Below are positions 17,781 to 26,315 of a DNA stretch of 64,000 bases, in pieces (within the stretch, counting starts at the first letter, position 1; the number at the start of each line of letters is the position of its first letter). Below the pieces are notes generated by a model that was not told the origin of the DNA, did not search any database, and saw only the letters and a list, made by a program, of their open reading frames with translations. The stretch is from the NCBI GenBank assembly GCA_963706515.1, contig CAVPMW010000015.1, forward strand, positions 186,001-250,000, written 5' to 3'. This DNA comes from CAVPMW01 sp963706515. Lineage in GTDB: Bacteria > Chloroflexota > Anaerolineae > Anaerolineales > UBA4823. Both the position numbers and the translations under genes were made by a program.

Positions 17781-19058
17781 TCAAGGGCTATACAACCAGG
17801 CTTTGGCACTCACACCCTGACTCAAACCATAGCCGCCTGTAATGAGCACGCTTCCCTTCTGCAGCAGGGTCGCAGTTGAAAATAGGCGGGACAACGGGGC
17901 TGTACCCATATCGCCGGGAACCACGCTGAAGAGATTGCTGTGCGGATTGTATACGACTGCGTTATTCGCACCACCTGCCAGGAGCGCATCCCCGTCAGGC
18001 AACAGCAAGGAGGTACCTATATGTTTATAGCGGATCCCGGGCATATCCGCAGCCAGGCTGAATTTACCGTTAGACGGGTTATAGAGCTCTGTACTCGTAT
18101 AAGCGTTCCGGTCATCGCCCTCATCTGAGCCGCCAGAGATTAAAACTCTCCCATCCCTGAGCAGGACAGCATCGTGCTTATGGCGAGCCACGTTCATGTC
18201 TCCGGTTTGAGTAAAGCTGCCAGTTGGCGGGTCGTATATTTCTGCACTGCTGTATATGACGATATCTGCATGCCTGCCTTGGTGGCCTCCGGTGATCAGC
18301 ACGCGGCCATCTTGAAGCTTCGTGACCGTGTGCGACTCACGCGGCATGCTCATCGCCCCGGTAGGGGTAAAAAGGCCGGTAGCCGGATCGTATAGTTCGG
18401 CGCTGGCCAGGAATGTCCAGCCTTCACCCACGCCACCTGCCAGGAGCACCATACCATTATCTAACTGCGCAGCAACGTGGTCCATGCGGGGCGTCGTCAA
18501 ATCACCCGTTGGAGCGAATGTGCCATTATCAGGATCGTAAATTTCTGCGCCGGAGAGATATGTGCCGTTGAACCCCCCGGCGATCAGCACTCGACCATCC
18601 GGTAAAAGGGTAGCTGTGTGGCAGCACCTCCGGACAGCCATCTTCCCGGTAAAGGTAAATTCTCCGCTGTCTGGATCGTAAAGCTCTGCAGTATCCGTGT
18701 AGCCGTCGTTCCCCTGACCGAAGCCGCCGGCGATCAGCACCTTCCCATTCGGGAGCAAAGTGGCGGTATGCGCAGCGCGCCCCTTGAGCATTTCGTGGAT
18801 GGGACGAATTGAGCCAACGTCAATGGCGGGAGTGCTGCTAATTGGGATTTGCAGGCTGCTCGCCGGCTCCTGCACAGGAGAAGCAGTTGCTCGCTGTAGT
18901 GCGCTGACTGTAGGGCTGCTGCTGGCAGTCATAGGGATTGCAATCGAAGCTGGAGGGCTGCTCGAAACAGTCGAGTCGTCTGGCTTCTTAATATTTGTGC
19001 AGCTGGCGACTGCCAATAAGACCAAAAGGGCGGCAATCAAACGGCTGGATCGGTTCAT
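17781..19058 (-). CDS. Kelch-repeat lipoprotein
   Basis: Exported beta-propeller lipoprotein of 425 residues. The signal peptide MNRSSRLIAALLVLLAVASC ends in a lipobox with Cys20. A Ser/Thr/Pro-rich linker (residues 25-75) precedes seven Kelch-type repeats. Each carries a version of HTATLLPDGRVLIAGG followed by a TELYDP or AEIYDP blade edge; the last is ATLLQKGSVLITGG. The repeat number suits a closed propeller. Such proteins are surface-exposed binding or enzyme scaffolds; the galactose-oxidase copper ligands were not recognised. The gene stands alone. Confidence 0.9.
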   Translation of the reverse strand: MNRSSRLIAALLVLLAVASCTNIKKPDDSTVSSSPPASIAIPMTASSSPTVSALQRATASPVQEPASSLQIPISSTPAIDVGSIRPIHEMLKGRAAHTATLLPNGKVLIAGGFGQGNDGYTDTAELYDPDSGEFTFTGKMAVRRCCHTATLLPDGRVLIAGGFNGTYLSGAEIYDPDNGTFAPTGDLTTPRMDHVAAQLDNGMVLLAGGVGEGWTFLASAELYDPATGLFTPTGAMSMPRESHTVTKLQDGRVLITGGHQGRHADIVIYSSAEIYDPPTGSFTQTGDMNVARHKHDAVLLRDGRVLISGGSDEGDDRNAYTSTELYNPSNGKFSLAADMPGIRYKHIGTSLLLPDGDALLAGGANNAVVYNPHSNLFSVVPGDMGTAPLSRLFSTATLLQKGSVLITGGYGLSQGVSAKAWLYSP

Positions 19059-19208
19059 AGCGGCTGGTGTAACGCGGGTAAGGAAATAGACTTATAGACA
19101 GGTACGCAAAGCCTGCAGATTTGGATGGGCTCTGTCCAGGGTCAGCCGCTGACGATCCGGATTGATTGGGAAAATTTCCTCGTGAGATATCAGGTGGTGA
19201 AGCTTAAC

Positions 19209-20204
19209 TCAAACGTAGCTCTTGAACCACGCCAGAGTCCGCTTCCAGGCGTCCTGGGCGGCTTCGCGGTTGTAGCGCGGGCCAGTGTCGTTATGGAAAG
19301 CGTGGTCGACGTCTGGGTAGATTACCTTTTCGAAGATCTTATTGTTCTGCTGCATCGCTTCTTCGATAGGCGGGATCCCCTGGTTGATGCGCTGGTCGCG
19401 CCCGGCATAGATTGCCAGGACTGCAGCATTGATCTTGGGCACATCCTCGACCGGCGGCTGAGGTCCATAGAAGGGCACCGCCGCCTTCAGCTCTGGCATT
19501 TGTGTAGCAACCAGCCAGGTGACCCCGCCTCCGAAACAAAATCCCACCATGCCAACCCGCTGGGCGTCAGCAAAAGGTTGGCTCTGCAGATAGCTGTATC
19601 CGCTCTTGAAATCGCTCACGAACTGCTCGGGCGCAATCTGGCTCAGCGCCCCAGGCACCTGGTCTGCGCCAAGCGCCTCCGTCCCTCCCTGGCGTGAGAG
19701 CAAATCCACCGCCAGGGCGACGTAGCCGGCTTTGGCAAGGCGGCGAGCGACATCCTGGATGTGCGCTGTAAGGCCGCGGTTTTCGTGACAAACAAGGATG
19801 ACCGGGAATTTCCCGCTGGCATTCGGGCGGGCAAGATAGCCCTTCAGCGTCGACCCGCTGTCAGGGAACTCCACCGAGCCGGCGATCACACCTGGATCAG
19901 CTGGGCTCACTGTATCAGTGGAGAGCGAGGTTGGGGTGGTGCTGCCTGCCGGGGGTGGTGTCTCGCTCGCCCTCGGTTCAGAGGTAGGCGTATCGGTCGA
20001 ACCCGGCGGAAGTTGGGTTGTTGGGGGCTGTGCGCCGGGAGCTGGATTGCCCGCGGGAGAAGTGCAAGCTGCCAGGAATGAATTCGCCAGGAGCACGCTT
20101 CCCATCACCGAGGCGATCAGCTTGATTGCCTCGCGCCTGGAAAGGCGACCTTCCTGGTAATCCTCGGCAAATTCTTCAACCAGATACTGCTGGAAATGGT
20201 TCAT
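19209..20204 (-). CDS. Exported dienelactone-hydrolase family protein (Tat/lipoprotein)
   Basis: Alpha/beta-hydrolase of the dienelactone hydrolase family, 331 residues. The N-terminus has a twin-arginine SRREAIKLIAS followed by a hydrophobic stretch and the lipobox SFLAAC, so it is probably Tat-exported and lipid-anchored. A Pro/Thr/Ser-rich linker (residues 50-100) leads into the catalytic domain: VILVCHENRGL, nucleophile Cys in GMVGFCFGGG, Asp in YAGRDQRI and His in DVDHAFHND, a full triad. Substrate unknown; such enzymes act on lactones or esters outside the cytoplasm. ATG 20204 follows a spacer of about 100 bases from the LLM gene. Confidence 0.9.
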   Translation of the reverse strand: MNHFQQYLVEEFAEDYQEGRLSRREAIKLIASVMGSVLLANSFLAACTSPAGNPAPGAQPPTTQLPPGSTDTPTSEPRASETPPPAGSTTPTSLSTDTVSPADPGVIAGSVEFPDSGSTLKGYLARPNASGKFPVILVCHENRGLTAHIQDVARRLAKAGYVALAVDLLSRQGGTEALGADQVPGALSQIAPEQFVSDFKSGYSYLQSQPFADAQRVGMVGFCFGGGVTWLVATQMPELKAAVPFYGPQPPVEDVPKINAAVLAIYAGRDQRINQGIPPIEEAMQQNNKIFEKVIYPDVDHAFHNDTGPRYNREAAQDAWKRTLAWFKSYV

Positions 20205-20274
20205 GGTTCCATCGGATTAATTGGACATATTTAGTCGCAATTATATCACCCGCTGATTATCCGTATTTCCAGGT

Positions 20275-20305
20275 AAGAACGGTCACGGTTTTTGTGACCG
20301 TTCTT
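20275..20305 (-). terminator. Hairpin at the end of the LLM oxidoreductase gene
   Basis: Perfect 12-bp stem (AAGAACGGTCAC at 20275-20286 with its complement at 20294-20305) and a 7-base loop rich in T/A. It overlaps the stop codon of the leftward LLM gene. There is no long U-run after the stem, so termination strength is uncertain. Confidence 0.55.
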
Positions 20306-21179
20306 AGAGCTCCGCCACGGCAGGAATCACTTCCTTGCCAATCACCTCCAGTGGCGTTATTTCGTGCACCTTAGAGCTGCTGAAAATGACGTGCTGGATG
20401 CCCAATTTCGCCAATGAACGGCATTCGGCGATAAGCTCAGCAGGCTGGACGTCGCCGGGAAGGTGGTAGAGTACCGAGCGCTCGATCTGCTCGTACGGGC
20501 GCCCGAGCGCAGCGCAGTGCCGCTTCAGCACATCCAGCTTGTGGGTGAGCTCGGCTTCGCCCGTACGCGCGAACAAATTGCAGGCATCCGCGTATTGGGC
20601 GACCATGCGCAGGGTTTGCTTTTCGCCGGACCCACCGATCAGGATGGGAGGGTGCGGTTTGGTCAGCGGCTGCGGGCTGTTGATCGGTTCGTTAAGCTGG
20701 AAGTGCTTTCCATGATAAGGAGCGAAATCGCCCAACCACATCTGCCTGGCAATCTGCAAGGTCTCCTCCAGGCGTTCGAAGCGTTCCTTGATAGGTGGGA
20801 ACGGGAAGCCGAGCCCGAGCGCTTCACGCTCGTACCAGGCGGCGCCGATGCCCAGATTTGCCCGCCCGCCGGAGAGCACATCCAGAGCGCTGACAGCCTT
20901 GACCAGGAAGGCCGGGTGGCGGTAAACCACGCCGGTGACCAGCGCTCCCAGCCGGACCCGCTTCGTCACTGCCGCCATGTAGCTGAGAGCAGTGTACGCC
21001 TCGAGCATCGGTGAATCGGCCTGACCGAGCATCGGCGTAATCTGGAAGTAATGATCCATCACCCATACGCTGGCAAAGCCCGCTTCGTCTGCTGCCTGGG
21101 CGATCTCCGCCAGCCTGGCGCCAGTATTTGCCGGAGTTCCCGGCCAATCAAACCGGTTGATCTGCAATCCAATTTTCAT
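20304..21179 (-). CDS. LLM-class (luciferase-like) oxidoreductase, probably F420-dependent
   Basis: TIM-barrel flavin/deazaflavin-dependent oxidoreductase, 291 residues. MKIGLQINRFDWPG at the N-terminus, FASVWVMDHYFQI, VRLGALVTGVVYRHPAFLVK, RANLGIGAAWYEREALGLGF and the cofactor region PPILIGGSGEKQTLRMVAQY are all characteristic of F420-dependent LLM proteins of the TIGR03560 type. Substrate cannot be read from sequence. It is divergent from a TetR regulator, sharing a 110-base intergenic region with a perfect 20-bp palindrome, so TetR control is very likely. Confidence 0.93.
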   Translation of the reverse strand: MKIGLQINRFDWPGTPANTGARLAEIAQAADEAGFASVWVMDHYFQITPMLGQADSPMLEAYTALSYMAAVTKRVRLGALVTGVVYRHPAFLVKAVSALDVLSGGRANLGIGAAWYEREALGLGFPFPPIKERFERLEETLQIARQMWLGDFAPYHGKHFQLNEPINSPQPLTKPHPPILIGGSGEKQTLRMVAQYADACNLFARTGEAELTHKLDVLKRHCAALGRPYEQIERSVLYHLPGDVQPAELIAECRSLAKLGIQHVIFSSSKVHEITPLEVIGKEVIPAVAEL

Positions 21180-21218
21180 ATCATCATCTTCTTCTTGTAC
21201 GGCTGTGGAAATTATGAT

Positions 21219-21238
21219 ACGATACAGATCTGTATCGT
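21219..21238. promoter_or_regulatory. Perfect 20-bp palindrome, likely TetR operator
   Basis: ACGATACAGA followed by its exact reverse complement TCTGTATCGT, in the region between the divergent LLM oxidoreductase and TetR genes. Size, symmetry and position fit a TetR-dimer operator controlling both genes. Confidence 0.8.
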
Positions 21239-21290
21239 TAATAGGTCGAAGTATACAGAACTGCCCCTAGACTGTCAAGAGGAATTTTCT

Positions 21291-21875
21291 ATGCCACGGA
21301 TTTCTATTTCAACCCGCCAGCACATCCTGGACACAGCTGGTGACTTATTCTTTCGGGATGGCTACCGGTCGGTGGGCGTCGACACAATCGTCGCTGAGTC
21401 TGGTGTCGGAAAGATGACTTTGTATCGCCATTTCGCTTCAAAAGACGACCTTATTGAAGCCTACCTGCAGGCGAGCGACCGTGAATTTTGGGCATGGTTC
21501 GAGCAGGCGCTGGCCTCGGCCGCCGGAAACCCGCGGGGACAATTGATCGACCTGTTCAAAGCGCTGGAGGTGCTGGTGGCGACGCCCGCCTGTCATGGCT
21601 GCCCGTTCTTGAACGCACTCGTGGATTTTCCCGAGCCGGATCACCCCGGTCACCAGGCAGCGCTGGAACACAAGCGCGCCGTGCTCGCCCGGATCAGCCA
21701 GATCGCTGCCCAGGCTGGCGCTCGCTCCCCGCACGATCTGGCAGACCAGCTGCTCCTGCTCATGGATGGGGCATTCATGGCTGTGCGCACCTTCGGCAGC
21801 GATAACCCGGCCTGCAACGTATCCGCTGCCGCACAGACCCTGATCGACGCACAGCTTTCGCAACGCCAGGCATAG
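21291..21875 (+). CDS. TetR-family transcriptional regulator
   Basis: 194 residues. ATG 21291 with AAGAGGAA upstream is the start; a longer in-frame reading from 21051 overlaps the divergent gene and is rejected. The N-terminal helix-turn-helix is clear (RQHILDTAGDLFFRDGYRSV, then IVAESGVGKMTLYRHFASKD). The effector domain contains ATPACHGCPFLNALVDFPEP, a Cys-rich loop seen in TetR proteins of the AcrR subfamily with an LmrA/YxaF-like C-terminal domain. It probably represses itself and the divergent LLM oxidoreductase through the 21219-21238 palindrome; the inducer is unknown. Confidence 0.93.
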   Translation: MPRISISTRQHILDTAGDLFFRDGYRSVGVDTIVAESGVGKMTLYRHFASKDDLIEAYLQASDREFWAWFEQALASAAGNPRGQLIDLFKALEVLVATPACHGCPFLNALVDFPEPDHPGHQAALEHKRAVLARISQIAAQAGARSPHDLADQLLLLMDGAFMAVRTFGSDNPACNVSAAAQTLIDAQLSQRQA

Positions 21876-21994
21876 CCTGACAGCCATAACCTGCAGCCAA
21901 TTAACGATCTAATTGCCTCCAATTGCAGCCTGTCCTGCGCACACTTCCGCAGATATAATTGCTCCACCTACTCATAAGGAGCAAAAACCCCCCG

Positions 21995-22714
21995 ATGGCT
22001 TTGGACCCTCAGAATACCGATTCACCGGGAAACAATTCCGCCCTGGGTCTGGAAAGAATCCTCTTCTTCAGCGATGCGGTGATGGCCATCGCTATGACGC
22101 TCCTGGCAATCGACCTCAAAATTCCGGAGATCCCGGCTGCGTTGGCTGCCGCTGAGTTTCCCAGGGCGCTGACTGCCCTGAGTCCTAAGATCATCAGCTT
22201 TGTGATCAGCTTCGTCGTCGTGGGAATTTATTGGGCTGCTCACCATCGCTATTTCGGGTATATCAAGCGCTATGATCCGCTGCTGATCGCGCTGAATATG
22301 CTGTTTTTACTGTTTATCGCTGTAATGCCGTTCGCCGCCAGCCTGCTGGGGCAATATCCCTTTTTACCCCAGGTGGTGGCCATTTATTCCGCCGAAGTGG
22401 CCGCGATAGGATTTTCTATTGCCGGCGTATGGTTGTATGCCTCATCTCGCCATCGCCTGGTGGCGGAAAGCCTGTCGGACGAGTACATTCATACCCGTGA
22501 TCTGGCAGCCCTGATCGGTCCCTCGCTCTTCAGCGTGTCGATCTTTGTTGCCCTGTATAACACTTATCTGGCAATCCTGGTGTGGTGGATATCCCCCTTC
22601 GTTTCACTCAGCATCCAGCGCTTATCCGAGCGCCGTAATAAGGTAAATATATTCGCACTACCAGCAAAGACTAAGCAAGCCGATAATTTTTTAATTATTC
22701 GTTGCTCTAACTAG
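21995..22714 (+). CDS. TMEM175-family potassium channel-like protein
   Basis: Integral membrane protein of 239 residues from the TMEM175 (DUF1211) family of K+-selective channels. The family signature RxxxFSDAV region appears as ERILFFSDAVMAIAMTLL in helix 1. Further helices follow: IISFVISFVVVGIYWAAHH, ALNMLFLLFIAVMPFAASLL, AAIGFSIAGVWLYA and a C-terminal pair around SLFSVSIFVALYNTY. One copy with six helices would assemble as a dimer or tetramer. Chosen start is ATG 21995, with AAGGAG 14 bases upstream; an earlier one at 21959 is less likely. The C-terminus (KVNIFALPAKTKQADNF) is polar. Confidence 0.88.
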   Translation: MALDPQNTDSPGNNSALGLERILFFSDAVMAIAMTLLAIDLKIPEIPAALAAAEFPRALTALSPKIISFVISFVVVGIYWAAHHRYFGYIKRYDPLLIALNMLFLLFIAVMPFAASLLGQYPFLPQVVAIYSAEVAAIGFSIAGVWLYASSRHRLVAESLSDEYIHTRDLAALIGPSLFSVSIFVALYNTYLAILVWWISPFVSLSIQRLSERRNKVNIFALPAKTKQADNFLIIRCSN

Positions 22715-22726
22715 CGGTTGTCCAGT

Positions 22727-22782
22727 GCTTTGTCCAGGCTTAGAGTGAATTTGAAGTCTGAGCTCCAAAGCCTGGACAAAGC
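22727..22782. terminator. Inverted repeat between convergent genes
   Basis: Perfect 15-bp arms (GCTTTGTCCAGGCTT at 22727-22741, complement at 22768-22782) separated by 26 bases, between the ends of two converging genes. It is a plausible bidirectional transcription block or 3' end stabiliser. It lacks T-runs, and the arms could also be a small repeat element. Confidence 0.5.
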
Positions 22783-22792
22783 TAACTGTCCG

Positions 22793-23379
22793 TCAAGCCC
22801 GGTCTGCGCCGTGTTGGCTGCTCTCCCGGTTGAAAACGAGCTCACAAACAGCAACCACAATCAATGAGCCGAGCCAGATCGCCAGCATGGCCAGCAACGC
22901 GATTTGTTGTACCTGCGCCTCGCGTATCTCGACCTCGCGCAGCGAGCGTCCCGCCAGGACGAAGCCCGGAGCTGGGCCTGTATAGCGTGTCACTACCGCG
23001 GCCACCCTTACCCCATTTTCCGGCTGCCAGCTGATCCGGTCTTCCCCTTGCTGGCGCACATAATCGAGCACGCCCGCCGGCAGGAGGGGCATTTCCCCGT
23101 GCAAAACGCCGGAGCCCGCCTGGGGTTTCCCCGTCTCGTCATAGACAACCAGAAATGGCGCCAGGCTGCGGCTGATCTCAACGGTACCCGCAGGGATGAC
23201 CTCAGCCATGGATCCGCCTTGGGAAAGAGCATAGGCTGCGTCCTCTGCCATCTGGATCTGGGGGTCGTTGGCCTATGGCGCAGCGATTGCTGTACAGCCA
23301 GGTAAACCAGGACGCACAGCGCCCCGGTGACGAAAGCCAGCGGCAGCCAGTAGCGAGGGATATTCAATAGCTTTTGCAT
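22793..23379 (-). CDS. Two-helix membrane protein with extracytoplasmic domain (one frameshift)
   Basis: Unrecognised protein of about 195 residues. A first membrane helix (PLAFVTGALCVLVYLAVQQS) is followed, after a break near 23262, by an extracytoplasmic domain (AEDAAYALSQGGSMAEVIPA, VYDETGKPQAGSGVLHGEMP, VVTRYTGPAPGFVLAGRSLR). A second helix comes next (ALLAMLAIWLGSLIVVAVC) with a short tail. This helix-sensor-helix layout resembles extracellular sensing domains of two-component kinases without the kinase part. The gene is 6 bases from the GH20 gene and probably forms an operon with it. Confidence 0.65.
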
Positions 23380-23385
23380 GCCGTC

Positions 23386-24870
23386 TTATCCTTTGACCTG
23401 CCAGGGCACCTGCGGCGAGCGATAAAAGTTCACCCGGAGTGCCTCCAGCCGCGGTCCATGAGCAGCCAGCCGTTCCCGATATTCTTTCCAGTCCCTGCCA
23501 GCCCCCGCAGACCAGCCCACCTCGGCAGTGCTGAGCAGCCGGGGAAACGCCATAAACTCGATGTCTTCTATCGTCAGCAGGGTCTCAGTCCAAAGCGGCG
23601 CTTCGACGCCGAGGAGATCGCTTTCTTGTACCCCACTGACCTCATTGACCGGATCCCAGTCATACGAGTCCTTAACTTCCATATTACCAGCCCATTTAGA
23701 TCCCAAAGAAGTGTCCGCAGTATACTTTAAATCCAGATACGTCCGGTTAGCAGGGGACATGATGATCTTCGCCCCTTGCTCAACTGCCAGGCGAGTCAGC
23801 TCATTTTTACTTGGATCAACGATCCAATGCTGGGCGACCGTCCCCTGCTCGAGCTTCGCCTGCCCGATCTCCTCCCAGCCGACCATTTGTTTGCCGAGCG
23901 AGCGTATCATCGCCTGGACTTTCTCGATGAAGGTGATGTAATCCGCCAGACTGGTGGCTTGAGCTTCGTCGCCGCCGATGTGAAGGTATGGTCCTGGAGT
24001 GAGCGCAGCCAGCTCGCTCAGCACATCTGCGACGAACTGGTCCGTGATCGCCTGCTCCAGGCACAGGCTGCTGAAGCCTACATCGATGCCGGTGTACAGC
24101 TCCTGAACGGCTCCGCTGCAGCTGAGCTGCGGGTAAGAAGCTAAAGCGGCCTGGGTGTGGCCCGGCAAATCGATCTCAGGGACCACCGTGATGTAGCGGC
24201 TGCCTGCATAGGCGACGAGGTCGCGGTACTGTTCCTGGGTGAAATATCCACCCGCTCCACCTCCGACCTGCGTGCTCCCGCCAATTGTTGCCAGTTTCGG
24301 CCAGCCGTGGATCACAATCCGCCAGCCCTGGTCGTCGCTCAAATGCAAGTGCAGGGTATTGAATTTATAGTACGCCAGCAGGTCGATATATCGCTTGAGG
24401 TCATCGACGGAAAAGAAGTGCCGGACTACATCCAGCATGGCGCCGCGCCAGACAAACCTGGGCGTATCGCGGATCGACCCGGCTGGAATGGACCACTCTG
24501 CCGCCCGCCTCTGCCTGCTCTCGATGTCCTCCGGCAGCAGCTGGCGGAGAGTCTGTATGCCGTGGAACAAGCCTGCCGGTCGGTAGGCTGCCAACCTCGC
24601 GTAGTCTGGCGTGATGCTCAATTCATACCCTTCTTCGCCCAGGGATGGATCGGCATCCGAAGCAGTTAACTGGAGATCTCCTGGAGCGAGTGGGCTGCCC
24701 GCCGGCGCAGTGGGCAGTGGAAAGCCGGTGGCTGGTGCAAGCCTGTCTGCCAGGTATCCGGCAATTGCCCGAACTTCGGCAGTATCCGGCTTGATGTGGA
24801 TCTTTGCCTGGGGGAGTAAAGTGAACCTGCCTTCCCCGAGCCTGACCGATACCGGCTTTGGGATAATCAT
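23386..24870 (-). CDS. Beta-N-acetylhexosaminidase, GH20
   Basis: Glycoside hydrolase family 20 enzyme releasing terminal N-acetylglucosamine or galactosamine, about 494 residues, no signal peptide seen. An N-terminal GH20b-type domain (IIPKPVSVRLGEGRFTLLPQ) is followed by the catalytic barrel with FSVDDLKRYIDLLAYYKFNT, HLHLSDDQGWR, VVPEIDLPGHTQAAL, the catalytic Asp-Glu pair in YLHIGGDEAQ, and WAGNMEVKDSYDWDP. The start at ATG 24870 has AAGGA six bases upstream; the frame could begin at 24921. It probably acts in the cytoplasm on imported amino-sugar oligosaccharides or is exported by a route not visible here. Confidence 0.94.
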   Translation of the reverse strand: MIIPKPVSVRLGEGRFTLLPQAKIHIKPDTAEVRAIAGYLADRLAPATGFPLPTAPAGSPLAPGDLQLTASDADPSLGEEGYELSITPDYARLAAYRPAGLFHGIQTLRQLLPEDIESRQRRAAEWSIPAGSIRDTPRFVWRGAMLDVVRHFFSVDDLKRYIDLLAYYKFNTLHLHLSDDQGWRIVIHGWPKLATIGGSTQVGGGAGGYFTQEQYRDLVAYAGSRYITVVPEIDLPGHTQAALASYPQLSCSGAVQELYTGIDVGFSSLCLEQAITDQFVADVLSELAALTPGPYLHIGGDEAQATSLADYITFIEKVQAMIRSLGKQMVGWEEIGQAKLEQGTVAQHWIVDPSKNELTRLAVEQGAKIIMSPANRTYLDLKYTADTSLGSKWAGNMEVKDSYDWDPVNEVSGVQESDLLGVEAPLWTETLLTIEDIEFMAFPRLLSTAEVGWSAGAGRDWKEYRERLAAHGPRLEALRVNFYRSPQVPWQVKG

Positions 24871-25229
24871 CCCCATCCTTGAGACTTCTCCACGGATCGG
24901 CTGCGGGAGAGTTTTCTGCATCAGGTTCTATGGCGGGCTGAGATTTGCTCATCTTGTACGTTTTCCTGGCTTATTATATTCAGGTCCTACCTGTTCCGAA
25001 GAGTAACTCATGCAAATACAAGTTTACAGCAGCCGTCACGCAGTTGTCAATCAATAGGATTAGCGGGTTCTCGGGGATCATGAGTCCGGAAATTCTAAAA
25101 AGCACTAGAAATGTGCTCCAAACGGTCGTAAAATTTGTGGTAAAGTCAAGTTTGGCACCGTGAGCTGCTCCTACGAAATGTGGAGCAGTTTACCTCGGCA
25201 AATACAGCTGACTTGTGCGAAGGTCCATA
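24871..25229. other. Intergenic region between divergent genes
   Basis: About 360 bases without a recognisable gene. A hairpin with a 7-bp core stem (CTGCTCC at 25165-25171, complement at 25182-25188, 10-base loop) lies 40 bases before the next gene. AAGG precedes ATG 25230. Promoters for the GH20 gene and for the rightward membrane protein should be here but could not be placed with confidence. Confidence 0.5.
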
Positions 25230-26315
25230 ATGATCGTATTTAGATATCCGGCTTTCATATTAGGAGTTTTGGTCGTCGTGATCACCATGACGTCTGCGGT
25301 GCGCACGCTCATCTTACCGCGCAGTGCACCGGACCCGATCTCCGCGGGGTATTCGTCTTCATGCGACGCCTCTTCAATATCCGCCTGAGGTGGGCGAAGA
25401 CCTATGCAGAGAAGGACTCCGTGCTTGCCTTCTACGCTCCTGTCAGCCTTTTGATGCTGCTGCCTTCCTGGCTGGTACTGATCCTGCTCGGTTACACCGG
25501 CATGTTCTGGGCAATTGGTGCAGAAACCTGGTTTGAAGCATTTCGGGTCAGCGGCTCGTCCCTGCTTACGCTTGGCTTCGAGTCCCAGGATTCTGTCACA
25601 GGAATTCTTCTGATTTATTCAGAAGCGGCGATCGGCCTTATCCTGATTGCGCTCATTATCGCCTACCTGCCGACGACGTACGCCGGCGTTCTCCCGCCGC
25701 GAGACCGCGGTCACACTGCTCGAGGTGCGGGCTGGCAGCCCGCCTGCGGCGACCGAGATGCTCAAACGCTTCCACCGCATTCACGGCCTGGAGCGCCTGA
25801 GCGATCAATGGCGCGCCTGGGAGACCTGGTTTGCAGATATTGAGGAGAGCCACACTTCCTTGCCCGCCCTGGTCTTCTTCCGCTCCCCCCAACCGGAGCA
25901 TTCCTGGGTTACTGCTGCCGGAGCCGTCCTGGATACTGCTGCGCTCACCCTGTCGGCGGTGGAAGTGGCGAACGATCCTCAGGCGGCGCTGTGCATCCGG
26001 GCTGGCTACCTGGCGCTCCGCCATATAGCCGATTTCTTCGGAGTGCGCTACAACCCGAGCCCGAGCCCGAATGACCCCATCAGCATCACCCGCCTGGAAT
26101 TCGAGCAGACCCTGGATGACCTTGCAGCCGATGGAGTTCCCCTCAAAACAGATCGGGAGCAGGCATGGGTCGATTTCAACGGCTGGCGAGTTAATTATGA
26201 TACCGTGCTGCTTGCCCTGGCTTCCCTGACTTCTGCGCCGCTGGCTCCCTGGTCTAGCGACCGGGCGCCCAGTTTACGCTTTCCTTCGATATACGCGAAA
26301 ACAAAGAAAAACTAG
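25230..26315 (+). CDS. Membrane protein with ion-channel-like pore region (two frameshifts)
   Basis: Conserved membrane protein of about 360 residues, function not assigned. The frame starts at ATG 25230 (MIVFRYPAFILGVLVVVITM), breaks near 25350, continues as MRRLFNIRLRWAKTYAEKDS, breaks again near 25690 and runs to TAG 26315. Helices: residues 5-25, ALYAPVSLLMLLPSWLVLIL-like segment, and AAIGLILIALIIAYLPTTYA. Between the last two sits FEAFRVSGSSLLTLGFESQD, which looks like a two-helix potassium-channel pore loop (TLGF where channels have T-V-G-Y/F). A cytosolic domain follows (RETAVTLLEVRAGSPPAATE, ALCIRAGYLALRHIADFFG). Resemblance to channels is my inference. Confidence 0.7.

Noticed and set aside
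21051..21290. Longer N-terminus for the TetR gene
   Set aside because: It would overlap the divergent LLM gene and run through the palindromic operator; ATG 21291 has a ribosome site and a normal HTH start.
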